Positions 9,447 through 18,718 of a stretch of DNA of 64,000 bases are shown here, piece after piece (position 1 is the first letter of the stretch; every line of letters starts with the position of its first letter). Position numbers and translations under genes: made by a program. This DNA is from [Clostridium] scindens ATCC 35704 (GTDB lineage: Bacteria; Bacillota; Clostridia; Lachnospirales; Lachnospiraceae): the NCBI RefSeq assembly GCF_004295125.1, contig NZ_CP036170.1, forward strand, positions 2,420,501 through 2,484,500. The letters run 5' to 3'. The notes beneath the pieces were generated by a model that worked only from the letters and a program-made list of their open reading frames with translations, searched no databases and was not told the DNA's origin.

Positions 9447-12431
9447 ATGAGCGATATTATGACATGCATGTCTTTTGAGCGGTTGTTAGATTGGATCAGG
9501 ACAGAGCATGATACAAAAGGAACCGTATTTGGCGTACACAGACCTTATGTGGCGGCAGAAGGCAGGAATCTGTCCATCTTCGGAAGGAATCTGGAGACGC
9601 CTATCGGCCCGGCTGCCGGACCCAACAGTCAGCTGGCCCAGAATATTGCGGCGGCCTATTATGCGGGCAGCCGGTTCTTTGAACTGAAGACGGTGCAGAT
9701 TATGGACGGCGCGGAACTGGCGTCCTGCGTGAATAAGCCATGCATCAAAGCGGATGACGAGTGCTATAACTGCGAGTGGTCCACCGAATTGTATGTGCCT
9801 CAGGCACAGGAAGAATATATCAAGGCGTGGTTCCTCCTGGCATTCATGGCCAGGGAGTATGGACTTGGCAGCATGGGTGGCTACCAGTTTAACATCAGCG
9901 TAGGCTATGATCTGGCAGGAATCAAGTCGAAGAAGATCGACACCTTTATCGAAAGCATGAAGGATGCATCTGCTACCGAGACGTTCAGGGAATGCAGGCA
10001 GTATCTGCTGGACCATGTGTCGGAGTTTCAAAATGTGGCGAAGGAAGATATTGAAGGGATATCAGCCTGCATCTGTAACTCAGCCACCATCTCCACGCTG
10101 CATGGATGTCCGCCCCAGGAAATTGAAAGCATTGCCAACTATCTGCTGAAAGAAAAGAAGATGCATACATTCATCAAGTGCAATCCCACGCTGCTTGGCT
10201 ATGAGTTTGCCAGGGAAACGCTTAATAAGATGGGATATGACTATGTGGCGTTCGGGCACTTCCATTTTGAAGACGATCTTCAGTATGAGGATGCCATCCC
10301 AATGCTTGGAAGGCTGATGGAACTGGCGGAGAGCCTGGAACTGGAATTCGGGGTCAAGATTACGAATACCTTCCCGGTGGATGTTAAGGCCGGGGAACTG
10401 CCAAGCGAAGAGATGTATATGTCAGGAAAGTCTCTGTATCCCTTATCCATCTCACTGGCCGCAAAATTATCCGAAGCATTTGAAGGGCGCCTTCGCATCG
10501 CCTATTCCGGAGGCGCGGACGCATTTAACATAGATAAGATCGTGGGGACCGGCGTGTGGCCGGTAACGGTAGCCACTACCATCTTAAAGCCCGGCGGATA
10601 CCAGAGGCTTAAGCAGCTGGCAGAGATGCTGGACGATATGGGGGTTTTGCCCTTTAAAGGAATCGATGTAGAAGCACTGAAGCGGGTAGCGGAAGATGCC
10701 ATTACAGACAGGCATTATGTAAAGCCGGCAAAACTGCCGATATCCAGGAAGTCGAAGGAAAAGGTTCCGCTTCTTGACTGCTATACGGCGCCTTGCGAGA
10801 ATGCCTGTCCGATCCACCAGGAGGTCAGCGCCTATATGCAGCTGGCAGGGGGAGAGAAGTATGAAGAGGCACTGCAGGTTATCCTGAACCGGAACGCGCT
10901 GCCATTTATTACAGGAACCATCTGCGCCCACGGCTGCCAGAGCCACTGCACGCGCAACTTCTATGAGTCGCCGGTGCAGATCCGCGATACCAAGCTGCAG
11001 TGCGCAAAGGCCGCATATGAGTCTGTTCTTTCATCTCTGAAGAAGCGGGATTGCTGCCATAAGAAGGTGGCCATCGTTGGCGGCGGGCCATCCGGCATGG
11101 CTGCAGCCTTCTATCTGGCAAGGATGGGGGCTGACGTCGCCATCTATGAGAAACGGCAGAAGCTGGGCGGAATCGTGAGCGCAGTGATTCCGGACTTTCG
11201 GATTGATGACAGCGTGATTGAAAAGGATGCCGCTCTGCTTGAGAAACTGGGGGTTAAGGTTTTCTATGGCAGGGAAGTCACTTCCGTCGCGGAACTTCAG
11301 GAAGAATATGATGCGGTTATTCTTGCCGTAGGCGCGTATAAGCGGGGACAGCTCAAGCTGGATGGCAAGGAAGTAAGAAATGCGCTGGAGTTTCTGGAAG
11401 AATTCAATCGGGCGAAGGGAAAGGTCAATCTTGGCAAGCGTGTGGTGGTGATCGGAGGCGGCAATACGGCCATGGATACGGCCAGGGCAGCCAAGCGGTG
11501 CGCGGGCGTAGAGTACGTATACCTGGTATACCGGCGGACGAAGCGATACATGCCGGCAGACGAGCATGAACTTCTGTTGGCGATTAAGGACGGGGTGGAG
11601 TTTAAAGAACTGCTGGCTCCGGACCGGATGGAAGAAGGCCGCCTGATCTGCAAGGTGACGAGGCTTGGCGAGCCGGATGGCTCCGGACGCGCCAGTGTCA
11701 TCGTGACGGATCAGACAGAGGAAATTCCTGCGGATACGGTGATCGCGGCAGTCGGCGAACAGGTTCCTATTGACTTCTATGAGGCCAACGGCATCCATGT
11801 GGACGGCAAGGGCCGCGCCTTGGTAAGCGATTCCCTGGAGACAAATCGGAAGGGCGTTTATGTGATCGGAGACGGATTATTCGGACCATCCTTGGTGGTA
11901 AAGGGCATGGCCAATGCAATAAAGGTAGCGGAGTCTATTCTGGGCATGGAAATATCCGGCAGTATGGCGAAGGCAGCCAGGGAAGAAGAGATCTACGCAA
12001 AGAAGGGAATTCTCGCGGAACCGGGACAGAAGGAGGCGGACAGATGCCTAAGCTGCTCTACCGTATGCGAAAACTGCGTGGATGTCTGTCCAAACCGGGC
12101 AAATATATCCATTCACGTGCCGGGTATGGACAAAAGGCAGGTCATCCATGTAGACTATATGTGTAATGAGTGTGGTAACTGCAAGAGTTTCTGTCCATAT
12201 AAAAGCGCGCCTTATCTGGATAAGTTTACCCTGTTCGCCAGCGAGGAAGATATGGCAGACAGCAGGAATGAGGGATTTACAGTGCTGGATAGGGGAAAGG
12301 CCTCCTGCAAGGTGCGGTATCTGGGTGAAGAGTTCGCATGGGAAAAGGGAAAAGATGCGAAACTTCCGCTGGGCCTTATGAGACTGATAGAGACCGTGTG
12401 CAGAGACTATACATATTTACTTTATAAATAA
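9447..12431 (+). CDS. ygfK: YgfK-type multidomain flavin/Fe-S oxidoreductase (putative selenate reductase subunit)
   Basis: This 994-residue protein has a dihydroorotate-dehydrogenase-like barrel (about 1-430), a cysteine-rich joint (CYTAPCENACPIHQE), a glutamate-synthase small-subunit-like module with an FAD site (VAIVGGGPSGMAAAF) and an NAD(P) site (VVVIGGGNTAMDTA), and two ferredoxin-type clusters near the C-terminus (CSTVCENCVDVCP and CNECGNCKSFCP). YgfK is named for selenate reduction in E. coli. In purine clusters it more plausibly moves electrons between NAD(P)H and the xanthine dehydrogenase-like protein or reduces a ring intermediate. No separate FAD subunit of xanthine dehydrogenase is present, which makes YgfK the obvious electron partner here. 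Confidence 0.93.
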   Translation: MSDIMTCMSFERLLDWIRTEHDTKGTVFGVHRPYVAAEGRNLSIFGRNLETPIGPAAGPNSQLAQNIAAAYYAGSRFFELKTVQIMDGAELASCVNKPCIKADDECYNCEWSTELYVPQAQEEYIKAWFLLAFMAREYGLGSMGGYQFNISVGYDLAGIKSKKIDTFIESMKDASATETFRECRQYLLDHVSEFQNVAKEDIEGISACICNSATISTLHGCPPQEIESIANYLLKEKKMHTFIKCNPTLLGYEFARETLNKMGYDYVAFGHFHFEDDLQYEDAIPMLGRLMELAESLELEFGVKITNTFPVDVKAGELPSEEMYMSGKSLYPLSISLAAKLSEAFEGRLRIAYSGGADAFNIDKIVGTGVWPVTVATTILKPGGYQRLKQLAEMLDDMGVLPFKGIDVEALKRVAEDAITDRHYVKPAKLPISRKSKEKVPLLDCYTAPCENACPIHQEVSAYMQLAGGEKYEEALQVILNRNALPFITGTICAHGCQSHCTRNFYESPVQIRDTKLQCAKAAYESVLSSLKKRDCCHKKVAIVGGGPSGMAAAFYLARMGADVAIYEKRQKLGGIVSAVIPDFRIDDSVIEKDAALLEKLGVKVFYGREVTSVAELQEEYDAVILAVGAYKRGQLKLDGKEVRNALEFLEEFNRAKGKVNLGKRVVVIGGGNTAMDTARAAKRCAGVEYVYLVYRRTKRYMPADEHELLLAIKDGVEFKELLAPDRMEEGRLICKVTRLGEPDGSGRASVIVTDQTEEIPADTVIAAVGEQVPIDFYEANGIHVDGKGRALVSDSLETNRKGVYVIGDGLFGPSLVVKGMANAIKVAESILGMEISGSMAKAAREEEIYAKKGILAEPGQKEADRCLSCSTVCENCVDVCPNRANISIHVPGMDKRQVIHVDYMCNECGNCKSFCPYKSAPYLDKFTLFASEEDMADSRNEGFTVLDRGKASCKVRYLGEEFAWEKGKDAKLPLGLMRLIETVCRDYTYLLYK

Positions 12432-12465
12432 TAACTAAGATTTGTATAGAAAGAAGGCAGATGCT

Positions 12466-13833
12466 ATGAAACGATTATTCCGCGGCGGCACCGTGGTAAG
12501 CGGTGACGGACTTAAAAAAATGGATGTCCTGGTGAAGGGTGAGAAGATTCTTGCCATGGGCGAGGATCTGAAATTTAAAGACGCAGAGATAGTAGACGTG
12601 ACGGGGAAACTACTGTTTCCCGGGTTCATTGACCCGCATACCCACATGGATCTGGAGGTGTCGGGAACCGTGACTGCTGACGGGTTTGATACAGGAACCA
12701 AGGCAGAAATCGCAGGAGGCACCACCTGCATCATCGACTTTGCCACCCAGAATAAGGGGGAGAGCCTTTCCTTTGCCCTTCAGCATTGGCATGAAAAGGC
12801 CTCCTGCAAGGCCAGCTGTGATTATGCGTTCCATCTCGCCCTGTCCGACTGGAAGGATGAGATCTGCGAGGAACTGGAAGCGGTGGCAGCAGGCGGAATA
12901 CATTCGTTCAAACTATATATGACATACGATGCCATGATGGTAGATGATAAAAGCATGTATGAGGTTCTCTTAAGGCTTAAGGAACTGGGCGGGATCGCAG
13001 GCGTGCACTGCGAGAACCATGGCATCATCGGGGCAAGGCTTGATGAGACGCTAAGGAACAAAGGCTCCAGGAAAAATGTGGCGGATTATCCGGACACCAG
13101 GCCGGCTCTGGCTGAGGCCGAGGCAATCGGCCGTCTGCTTAAGATTGCCAGATGCGTGGATACTCCGGTCATCATCGTGCATCTAAGTTCCAAGGAAGGA
13201 TACGAAGAGATCCGAAGAGCAAGGGATGCAGGGCAGACGGTGTATGTGGAGACCTGTCCGCAGTACCTTCTGCTGGATAGAAGCAGATATGAGCTGGAAG
13301 GACAGGAAGCCAGGAAATATATGATCGCGCCTCCTTTAAGGAATCAGGAAGACCAGGAAGTACTGTGGAATGCCCTGAAGGAGGGAACGATACAGACGAT
13401 TGGAACAGATCACTGCAGTTTTACCGCCCAGCAGAAGGAGATGGGGGCAGAAGACTTCTCCAAAACGCCCTGCGGCATGCCAGGAGCACAAGAGCGGCCG
13501 GCGCTCATCTATCATTTCGGCGTGAATGAAGGAAGGATTACTTTGGAGCAGATGTGCAGCTATCTGGCAGAGAATCCGGCGAAACTGTACCACCTTTATC
13601 CAAGGAAAGGGGCAATCCTGCCTGGAAGCGACGCGGATATCGTGGTGTGGAATCCAGAGACTGCGTGGACCCTTGCCGCCGAAAACCAGCAGTCGGCATC
13701 CGGGTTCTGCCCGATGGAAGGAACGCAAGTCAAAGGAAGGGCAGAGCAGGTCTATCTGCGAGGAACCCTGGTGGCGGAAAATGGCGAGATTAAAGAAGCA
13801 TATCAAGGAACGCATGTAAAGGCAGAAGCATGA
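12466..13833 (+). CDS. hyuA: Hydantoinase/dihydropyrimidinase-type amidohydrolase (HyuA)
   Basis: This 455-residue zinc amidohydrolase opens cyclic amide rings. Metal ligands H58 and H60 are in DPHTH, the carbamylated bridging lysine is K149 in HSFKLYMTY, and later ligands are in VIIVHLSS and GTDHCSF. A longer frame opens at TTG 12442, but ATG 12466 is preferred because AGAAGG sits just upstream. In this cluster it would open the ring of a hydantoin- or dihydropyrimidine-like purine product. Its stop overlaps the yqeC start (ATGA), so translation is coupled. Confidence 0.93.
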   Translation: MKRLFRGGTVVSGDGLKKMDVLVKGEKILAMGEDLKFKDAEIVDVTGKLLFPGFIDPHTHMDLEVSGTVTADGFDTGTKAEIAGGTTCIIDFATQNKGESLSFALQHWHEKASCKASCDYAFHLALSDWKDEICEELEAVAAGGIHSFKLYMTYDAMMVDDKSMYEVLLRLKELGGIAGVHCENHGIIGARLDETLRNKGSRKNVADYPDTRPALAEAEAIGRLLKIARCVDTPVIIVHLSSKEGYEEIRRARDAGQTVYVETCPQYLLLDRSRYELEGQEARKYMIAPPLRNQEDQEVLWNALKEGTIQTIGTDHCSFTAQQKEMGAEDFSKTPCGMPGAQERPALIYHFGVNEGRITLEQMCSYLAENPAKLYHLYPRKGAILPGSDADIVVWNPETAWTLAAENQQSASGFCPMEGTQVKGRAEQVYLRGTLVAENGEIKEAYQGTHVKAEA

Positions 13834-14654
13834 GGATAGAAAGTTATATAGAGGACGGCTGGAAAAAGCAAGGCAGCCTGTATGAAGCACTAGGATTAAA
13901 TAGGAAAGAGCCCGGGATTCTCTCGGTCGTGGGAGCAGGAGGAAAGACGACGGTAATTGCCAGGCTTATGAAAGAGCATGAAAAGAGAGGCATTCCCGTC
14001 GTGGTGTCCACCACTACCCACATCCAGCAGATCAAAGCATCTTATTTTCTGGATAAGCCGTCCGGGCAACGCATGAGACAGATCCTGAAGGATAAGGGAA
14101 AGGTCTGGATGGGGTATCCCTGCGGGAATGGGAAGATCAAAGCATTTACGGAACAGGAACAGAAGAAACTGCTTGACGAGGCAATTGCGATGGGAGCCTG
14201 CGTGCTAATTGAGGCAGATGGGGCGAAAGGGCGTCCCTGCAAGGCGCCGGCGGACTACGAGCCGGTACTTCACCCCGATACGGTCCTGGTGCTGTCGGTC
14301 TATGGGCTGCAGGCAATCGGCGCAGCCATCGAAGATTCCTGCCTGAGAGTTGATAAGGTGGAGGAAATATTGGGAAAGAGTGGTCAGGATATCCTGACCA
14401 CTCATGATATAGCGATATTAGCCGCAAGCAGAAAAGGCGGAAGAAAAGGCGTTGCCTCTTCTATGGATTATCAGGTGATTCTGAATCAGGCAGACGATGA
14501 AAGGTTAAAAGAGGCAGCGGCTGGAATCGGAGAGGAACTTTTCCGGCAAGGCATTCGAAGGGTACACAGGACGACGGGGCTGTCAGAAGAGACCGGACAG
14601 TTACGGGTATCCGGGCAGACAAGATTAGGTGGACAGGAGGGGACGGAAGAATGA
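13830..14654 (+). CDS. yqeC: Selenium-dependent cofactor biosynthesis protein YqeC
   Basis: This 274-residue protein of the YqeC family is found only with Se-dependent molybdenum hydroxylases. The N-terminal P-loop-like motif VVGAGGKTT (about residues 35-43) suggests nucleotide binding, and VVSTTTHI and LIEADGAKGRP are further conserved segments. It is thought to help insert or activate the labile selenium-containing molybdenum cofactor; the chemistry is not known. It overlaps hyuA by four bases and the next gene by four bases (ATGA at both ends). Confidence 0.9.
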   Translation: MRIESYIEDGWKKQGSLYEALGLNRKEPGILSVVGAGGKTTVIARLMKEHEKRGIPVVVSTTTHIQQIKASYFLDKPSGQRMRQILKDKGKVWMGYPCGNGKIKAFTEQEQKKLLDEAIAMGACVLIEADGAKGRPCKAPADYEPVLHPDTVLVLSVYGLQAIGAAIEDSCLRVDKVEEILGKSGQDILTTHDIAILAASRKGGRKGVASSMDYQVILNQADDERLKEAAAGIGEELFRQGIRRVHRTTGLSEETGQLRVSGQTRLGGQEGTEE

Positions 14655-16021
14655 AGATCTTGATAAAGGGCGCGGGGGATCTGGCCACAGGAATTGCGGC
14701 GAGGCTGCATGCGTGCGGTTATAAGATAGTGATGACAGAGATAGCGGTTCCTCTTACTGTGCGAAGATCTGTTGCATTTTCCAGGGCGGTCTATGAAGAA
14801 GAGGCCCAGGTGGAAGATGCGTGGGCAGTCCTGGTGCAGGATATGGAAGGAGCCGGGGCCGTGCTGGAAGAAGGAAGGATAGCGGTGATCGTGGATGAGA
14901 CTGCCGGCATTCGGGAATCGTATCGGCCGGAAGTGGTGATCGATGCGGTGATGGCAAAGCGAAACATAGGAACCTGCATCACGGATGCGCCTTTGGTCAT
15001 CGGAATCGGCCCGGGATTTACCGCAGGAGAGGACTGCCACTTTGTCATTGAGACGAAGCGGGGGCACGATCTTGGACGGGTGATCGCGAAAGGTTGCGCT
15101 ATCCCCGATACGGGCGTGCCAGGAGAGATCGGAGGATATGCGTCCGAACGGCTGATAAGGGCCCAGGCGGACGGAATCATGGAGCCTTGCGCCATGATCG
15201 GCGATGTGGTGGAAAAAGGACAGAAGGTGGCAGAGACAGGCCGCGCCGCGGTATATGCCGAGATGACGGGAATTGTCCGGGGAATGCTGCAGCCGGGCGT
15301 GAAAGTGACAAAGGGATTAAAGATCGGCGATATTGACGCGCGCCAGTGCCGGGAGTATTGCGAGACCATATCGGATAAGGCGAGGAGCATCGGCGGAGGC
15401 GTGCTGGAGGCAGTGACGAGGTACGAGCGGCAGAAATATGAATGGGGCAGCAGGTATGCCATCATCCTTCTGGCTGCCGGAAGCAGTGTCAGGTATGGCG
15501 CCAACAAGTTGCTTGAGGAGACGGGAGGCATGCCCATGTATCAGCATATGCTGAAGGCCTTAAGCACGTTTCCGGCCCTCCATAGGATTGTGGTGAGCCG
15601 CTATCCTGAGATTCTTGAGGATGCCGAAAGGCTGGGCATGCAGGCGGTTGTGAATCGGCAGCCCGCACTTGGCATTTCCCATTCCCTGATCCTGGGGCTT
15701 CAGGAAGCCATAGCGGAAAATACGGATCTGAAAGGCGTCCTGTTTGCCGTGTGCGACCAGCCGGGACTTAAGGCCGATACCATCAGCCGTCTGCTGCGAA
15801 AGGCACAGGAGAATCCAGGGAAGATCGTGTGCGCGGGAAGGAAGGGAAGGCCCGGGAATCCTGTAGTCTGGGATCAGAGATACTTTAAGGAATTGCTTGG
15901 CCTTGCCGGAGATACCGGAGGGCGCCAGGTAATGAAAAATTATCCCGGAGACATCCTGGTATTGGAGACGGCGGAGGGAGAACTGTGGGATATAGACAGG
16001 AAAGAAGATATGACCCAGTAG
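14651..16021 (+). CDS. YqeB-YgfJ fusion: Se/Mo cofactor maturation protein with nucleotidyltransferase domain
   Basis: One 456-residue frame joins two proteins that are separate in E. coli. Residues 1 to about 262 match YqeB (EF2563 family): KGAGDLATGIAARLH at the start, then VDETAGIRE, ITDAPLVIGIGPGF and a biotin-lipoyl-like segment. Residues 268-456 match YgfJ/MocA, a MobA-like NTP transferase, with IILLAAGSSVRYG and NKLL for nucleotide binding and FAVCDQPGL for metal. The second half probably adds CMP to molybdopterin; the first is linked to the selenium-containing form of the cofactor. The fusion implies that both act on the same cofactor intermediate destined for XdhD, whose start is 11 bases downstream. 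Confidence 0.9.
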   Translation: MKILIKGAGDLATGIAARLHACGYKIVMTEIAVPLTVRRSVAFSRAVYEEEAQVEDAWAVLVQDMEGAGAVLEEGRIAVIVDETAGIRESYRPEVVIDAVMAKRNIGTCITDAPLVIGIGPGFTAGEDCHFVIETKRGHDLGRVIAKGCAIPDTGVPGEIGGYASERLIRAQADGIMEPCAMIGDVVEKGQKVAETGRAAVYAEMTGIVRGMLQPGVKVTKGLKIGDIDARQCREYCETISDKARSIGGGVLEAVTRYERQKYEWGSRYAIILLAAGSSVRYGANKLLEETGGMPMYQHMLKALSTFPALHRIVVSRYPEILEDAERLGMQAVVNRQPALGISHSLILGLQEAIAENTDLKGVLFAVCDQPGLKADTISRLLRKAQENPGKIVCAGRKGRPGNPVVWDQRYFKELLGLAGDTGGRQVMKNYPGDILVLETAEGELWDIDRKEDMTQ

Positions 16022-16032
16022 GGAGGGGTTCT

Positions 16033-18582
16033 ATGTATCGGTTACATATAAATGGACAAATCTATGAGACGGAGACGGATAAGAAGCTTATCCGGTACTT
16101 AAGGGATGACCTTCGCCTGACATCGGTAAAAGACGGATGCAGCGAGGGCGCATGCGGCACATGCACGTTGATTGTGGACGGGAAGGCCACAAGGGCATGT
16201 ATTCCGATGGTGTCAAAGATGGAAGGGAAGAAGATTCTTACGGTGGAAGGATTAAGCCAGCGGGAAAAGGACGTATATGGCTATGCATTTGCCAAGGCAG
16301 GGGCCGTACAGTGCGGGTTCTGCATCCCGGGCATGGTCATGTGCGCCAAGGCTCTGCTGGATGCGAACCCGACTCCTGACAGGCTGGAAGTCATAGCGGC
16401 AATCCGTAATAATGTCTGTCGGTGCACCGGCTATAAGAAGATCATTGAGGCGATTCTTTTAAGCGCCCGGATCTTAAGAGAAGGTCTGCCGGTGAAAGAA
16501 GAGCAGGGAAAGGTTCCTGTGGGAATGGCCATGCAGAGGATCGACGCGCGAGAAAAGGTGCTGGGGACGGGGGAATACCCGGATGACGTCTATCTGGATG
16601 GCATGATCTACGCAAGCGCGGTCAGATCCAAGTATCCCAGGGCCCGGGTGCTGGCGATTCATACAGAGAAGGCCAGAGAACTGCAAGGGGTCGTAGGCGT
16701 ATTTACCGCCAATGACATTCCCGGCGATATCAAGGTGGGCCATCTGAAGCAGGATTGGGATGCCCTGATCCCGGTAGGAGGAATGACTCATTATCTGGGG
16801 GATGCCATCTGCCTGGTGGCAGCGGAAAGCATGGAAGTGCTGAAAGAGGCGAAGAGCCTGGTGGAAGTGGACTATGAAGTGCAGGATGGGGTATTCGACC
16901 CATTCGAGGCCCTTAAAGAAGGCGCTCCAAAGGTTCATGAAAGCGGAAATATATTGGCCCATGAACATCTGATAAGGGGAGACGCAGGCCAGGCAATCGC
17001 CGGGGCAAAGTATAAGGTGACCAATCATTATGAGACCCCCTGGACAGAACACGCCTTCCTGGAGCCGGAGACAGCGGTGGCAATGCCTTTTGACGACGGG
17101 GTATTCATCTACTCTACAGACCAGGGAACCTATGACACGCAGCATGAGTGCTCCTTGATGCTGGGCCTTCCCAAGGAAAAGATCATTGTGGAAAATAAAC
17201 TGGTGGGAGGCGGATTCGGCGGCAAGGAAGACGTGACCGTGCAGCACCATGCGGCGCTGGTCGCCTATCTGACCAAGCGGATCGTGAAGGTGAAGCTGAC
17301 CAGGAAAGAGAGCATCCTGATTCATCCGAAGCGTCATCCTATGTGGATCGATGTGACTACCGCCTGTGACGAAGAGGGATACCTGGTGGGGATGAAAGCA
17401 AAAGTAGTGTCAGATACTGGCGCTTACGCATCCCTTGGCGGGCCGGTGCTCCAGCGGGCCTGTACCCATGCGGCCGGACCATATAACTTCCAGAACATAG
17501 ACATCGACGGCACGGCAGTCTATACCAATAACCCTCCGGCAGGGGCATTTCGTGGATTCGGCGTGACCCAGACCTGCTTTGCGTCGGAGATGAATCTGAA
17601 CCAGCTGGCGGAATTGGTGGGCATCTCGCCATGGGAGATCCGCTACCGCAATGCGATCCGTCCGGGACAGGTGCTGCCAAATGGCCAGATTGCGGATGCT
17701 TCCACAGCGGTGGCGGAGACTCTGGAAGCGGTAAAAGACATCTATGACAGCGAGCCTTATGCCGGAATCGCCTGTGCGATGAAGAATGCGGGCGTGGGCG
17801 TAGGACTGCCGGACTGGGGACGATGCCGCCTGCTGGTCAAGGGAGGGAAGGTTCAGATTCATACCGGCGCTTCCTGCATCGGGCAGGGACTAGGCAGCGT
17901 GTTGGTGCAGGTGCTATCGGAAACCACAGGCCTTACGCTTGACGAGATCGAATATTGCAGGCCGAATACTTCCATGGCTCCGGATTCCGGCACCACATCC
18001 GGCTCCAGGCAGACACTGGTAACTGGAGAGGCAGCCAGGCGGGCGGCCTTGAAACTGTGCGAGGACCTAAAAGAGCATAGCCTGAGTGGGCTGGAAGGAA
18101 AGGAATATTATGGAGAGTATCTGGCAAAGACGGATAAGATGGGGGCGGACGTGCCAAACCCGGTATCCCATGTGGCTTACGGATATGCCACCCAGCTATG
18201 CGCGCTGAATGAGGACGGAACCGTGAAGAAGATGGCGGCGGCCCATGCCCTTGGCAAGGCGGTCAATCCGCTGAGCGTGGAAGGCCAGATTGAAGGCGGC
18301 GTGGTCATGGGCATGGGATTCGCCCTGACGGAGAAGTTCCCTCTGGAAGAGGGAATGCCGAAGGCCAAATTCGGAACCCTGGGGCTGTTCAAAGCGGATA
18401 AGGTCCCAGAGTTACAGTCTATTATTGTAGAGAAGCCGGGCATCGAGGAGGCATACGGGGCAATCGGAATCGGAGAGATCACCTCCATTCCGACGGCGCC
18501 GGCCATAGCCGGGGCATATTACAGATGGAACGGCAAGTTCCAGACGCAATTGCCTTTGGAAGGAACGCCCTATAAGAAATGA
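16033..18582 (+). CDS. xdhD: Selenium-dependent xanthine dehydrogenase-type molybdenum hydroxylase (XdhD-like)
   Basis: This 849-residue protein fuses a [2Fe-2S] domain with the molybdopterin domain. Cluster cysteines are C36, C41, C44, C56 and then C94, C97, C129, C131 (CRCTGYKK). The molybdenum domain has VGGGFGGKED, AFRGFGVTQ and, near the end, GIGEITSIPTAPA. Selenium in this family is a labile ligand and is not selenocysteine; no in-frame TGA is involved. There is no FAD domain or neighbouring FAD subunit gene. ATG 16033 is chosen over an upstream in-frame start at 15985 because of GGGAGGGG at 16021 and the length of the domain. The likely substrate is xanthine or urate. Confidence 0.93.
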   Translation: MYRLHINGQIYETETDKKLIRYLRDDLRLTSVKDGCSEGACGTCTLIVDGKATRACIPMVSKMEGKKILTVEGLSQREKDVYGYAFAKAGAVQCGFCIPGMVMCAKALLDANPTPDRLEVIAAIRNNVCRCTGYKKIIEAILLSARILREGLPVKEEQGKVPVGMAMQRIDAREKVLGTGEYPDDVYLDGMIYASAVRSKYPRARVLAIHTEKARELQGVVGVFTANDIPGDIKVGHLKQDWDALIPVGGMTHYLGDAICLVAAESMEVLKEAKSLVEVDYEVQDGVFDPFEALKEGAPKVHESGNILAHEHLIRGDAGQAIAGAKYKVTNHYETPWTEHAFLEPETAVAMPFDDGVFIYSTDQGTYDTQHECSLMLGLPKEKIIVENKLVGGGFGGKEDVTVQHHAALVAYLTKRIVKVKLTRKESILIHPKRHPMWIDVTTACDEEGYLVGMKAKVVSDTGAYASLGGPVLQRACTHAAGPYNFQNIDIDGTAVYTNNPPAGAFRGFGVTQTCFASEMNLNQLAELVGISPWEIRYRNAIRPGQVLPNGQIADASTAVAETLEAVKDIYDSEPYAGIACAMKNAGVGVGLPDWGRCRLLVKGGKVQIHTGASCIGQGLGSVLVQVLSETTGLTLDEIEYCRPNTSMAPDSGTTSGSRQTLVTGEAARRAALKLCEDLKEHSLSGLEGKEYYGEYLAKTDKMGADVPNPVSHVAYGYATQLCALNEDGTVKKMAAAHALGKAVNPLSVEGQIEGGVVMGMGFALTEKFPLEEGMPKAKFGTLGLFKADKVPELQSIIVEKPGIEEAYGAIGIGEITSIPTAPAIAGAYYRWNGKFQTQLPLEGTPYKK

Positions 18583-18658
18583 TAGAGGCAAGGAACGCGG
18601 CTCTTGAAAAAGCGCGTTATTATCAGGAACTGCCAGATTGGTCCTTTTTTGATATGTT

Positions 18659-18688
18659 CTGGCAATGTATGCTGACTTAGAGTATAAT
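18659..18688 (+). promoter_or_regulatory. Possible promoter of DUF975 gene
   Basis: CTGGCA (18659-18664) and TATAAT (18683-18688) are 18 bases apart, 31 bases ahead of the start of the membrane protein gene. A G/C hairpin followed by TTTTTT at about 18628-18652 may end the purine operon just before it. Confidence 0.35.
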
Positions 18689-18718
18689 AGGAGTAACATT
18701 TAGGGAGGGCATGAGATT

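Noticed and set aside
16033-18582. Selenocysteine insertion in XdhD
   Set aside because: No in-frame TGA is present; selenium in this family is a labile inorganic ligand.
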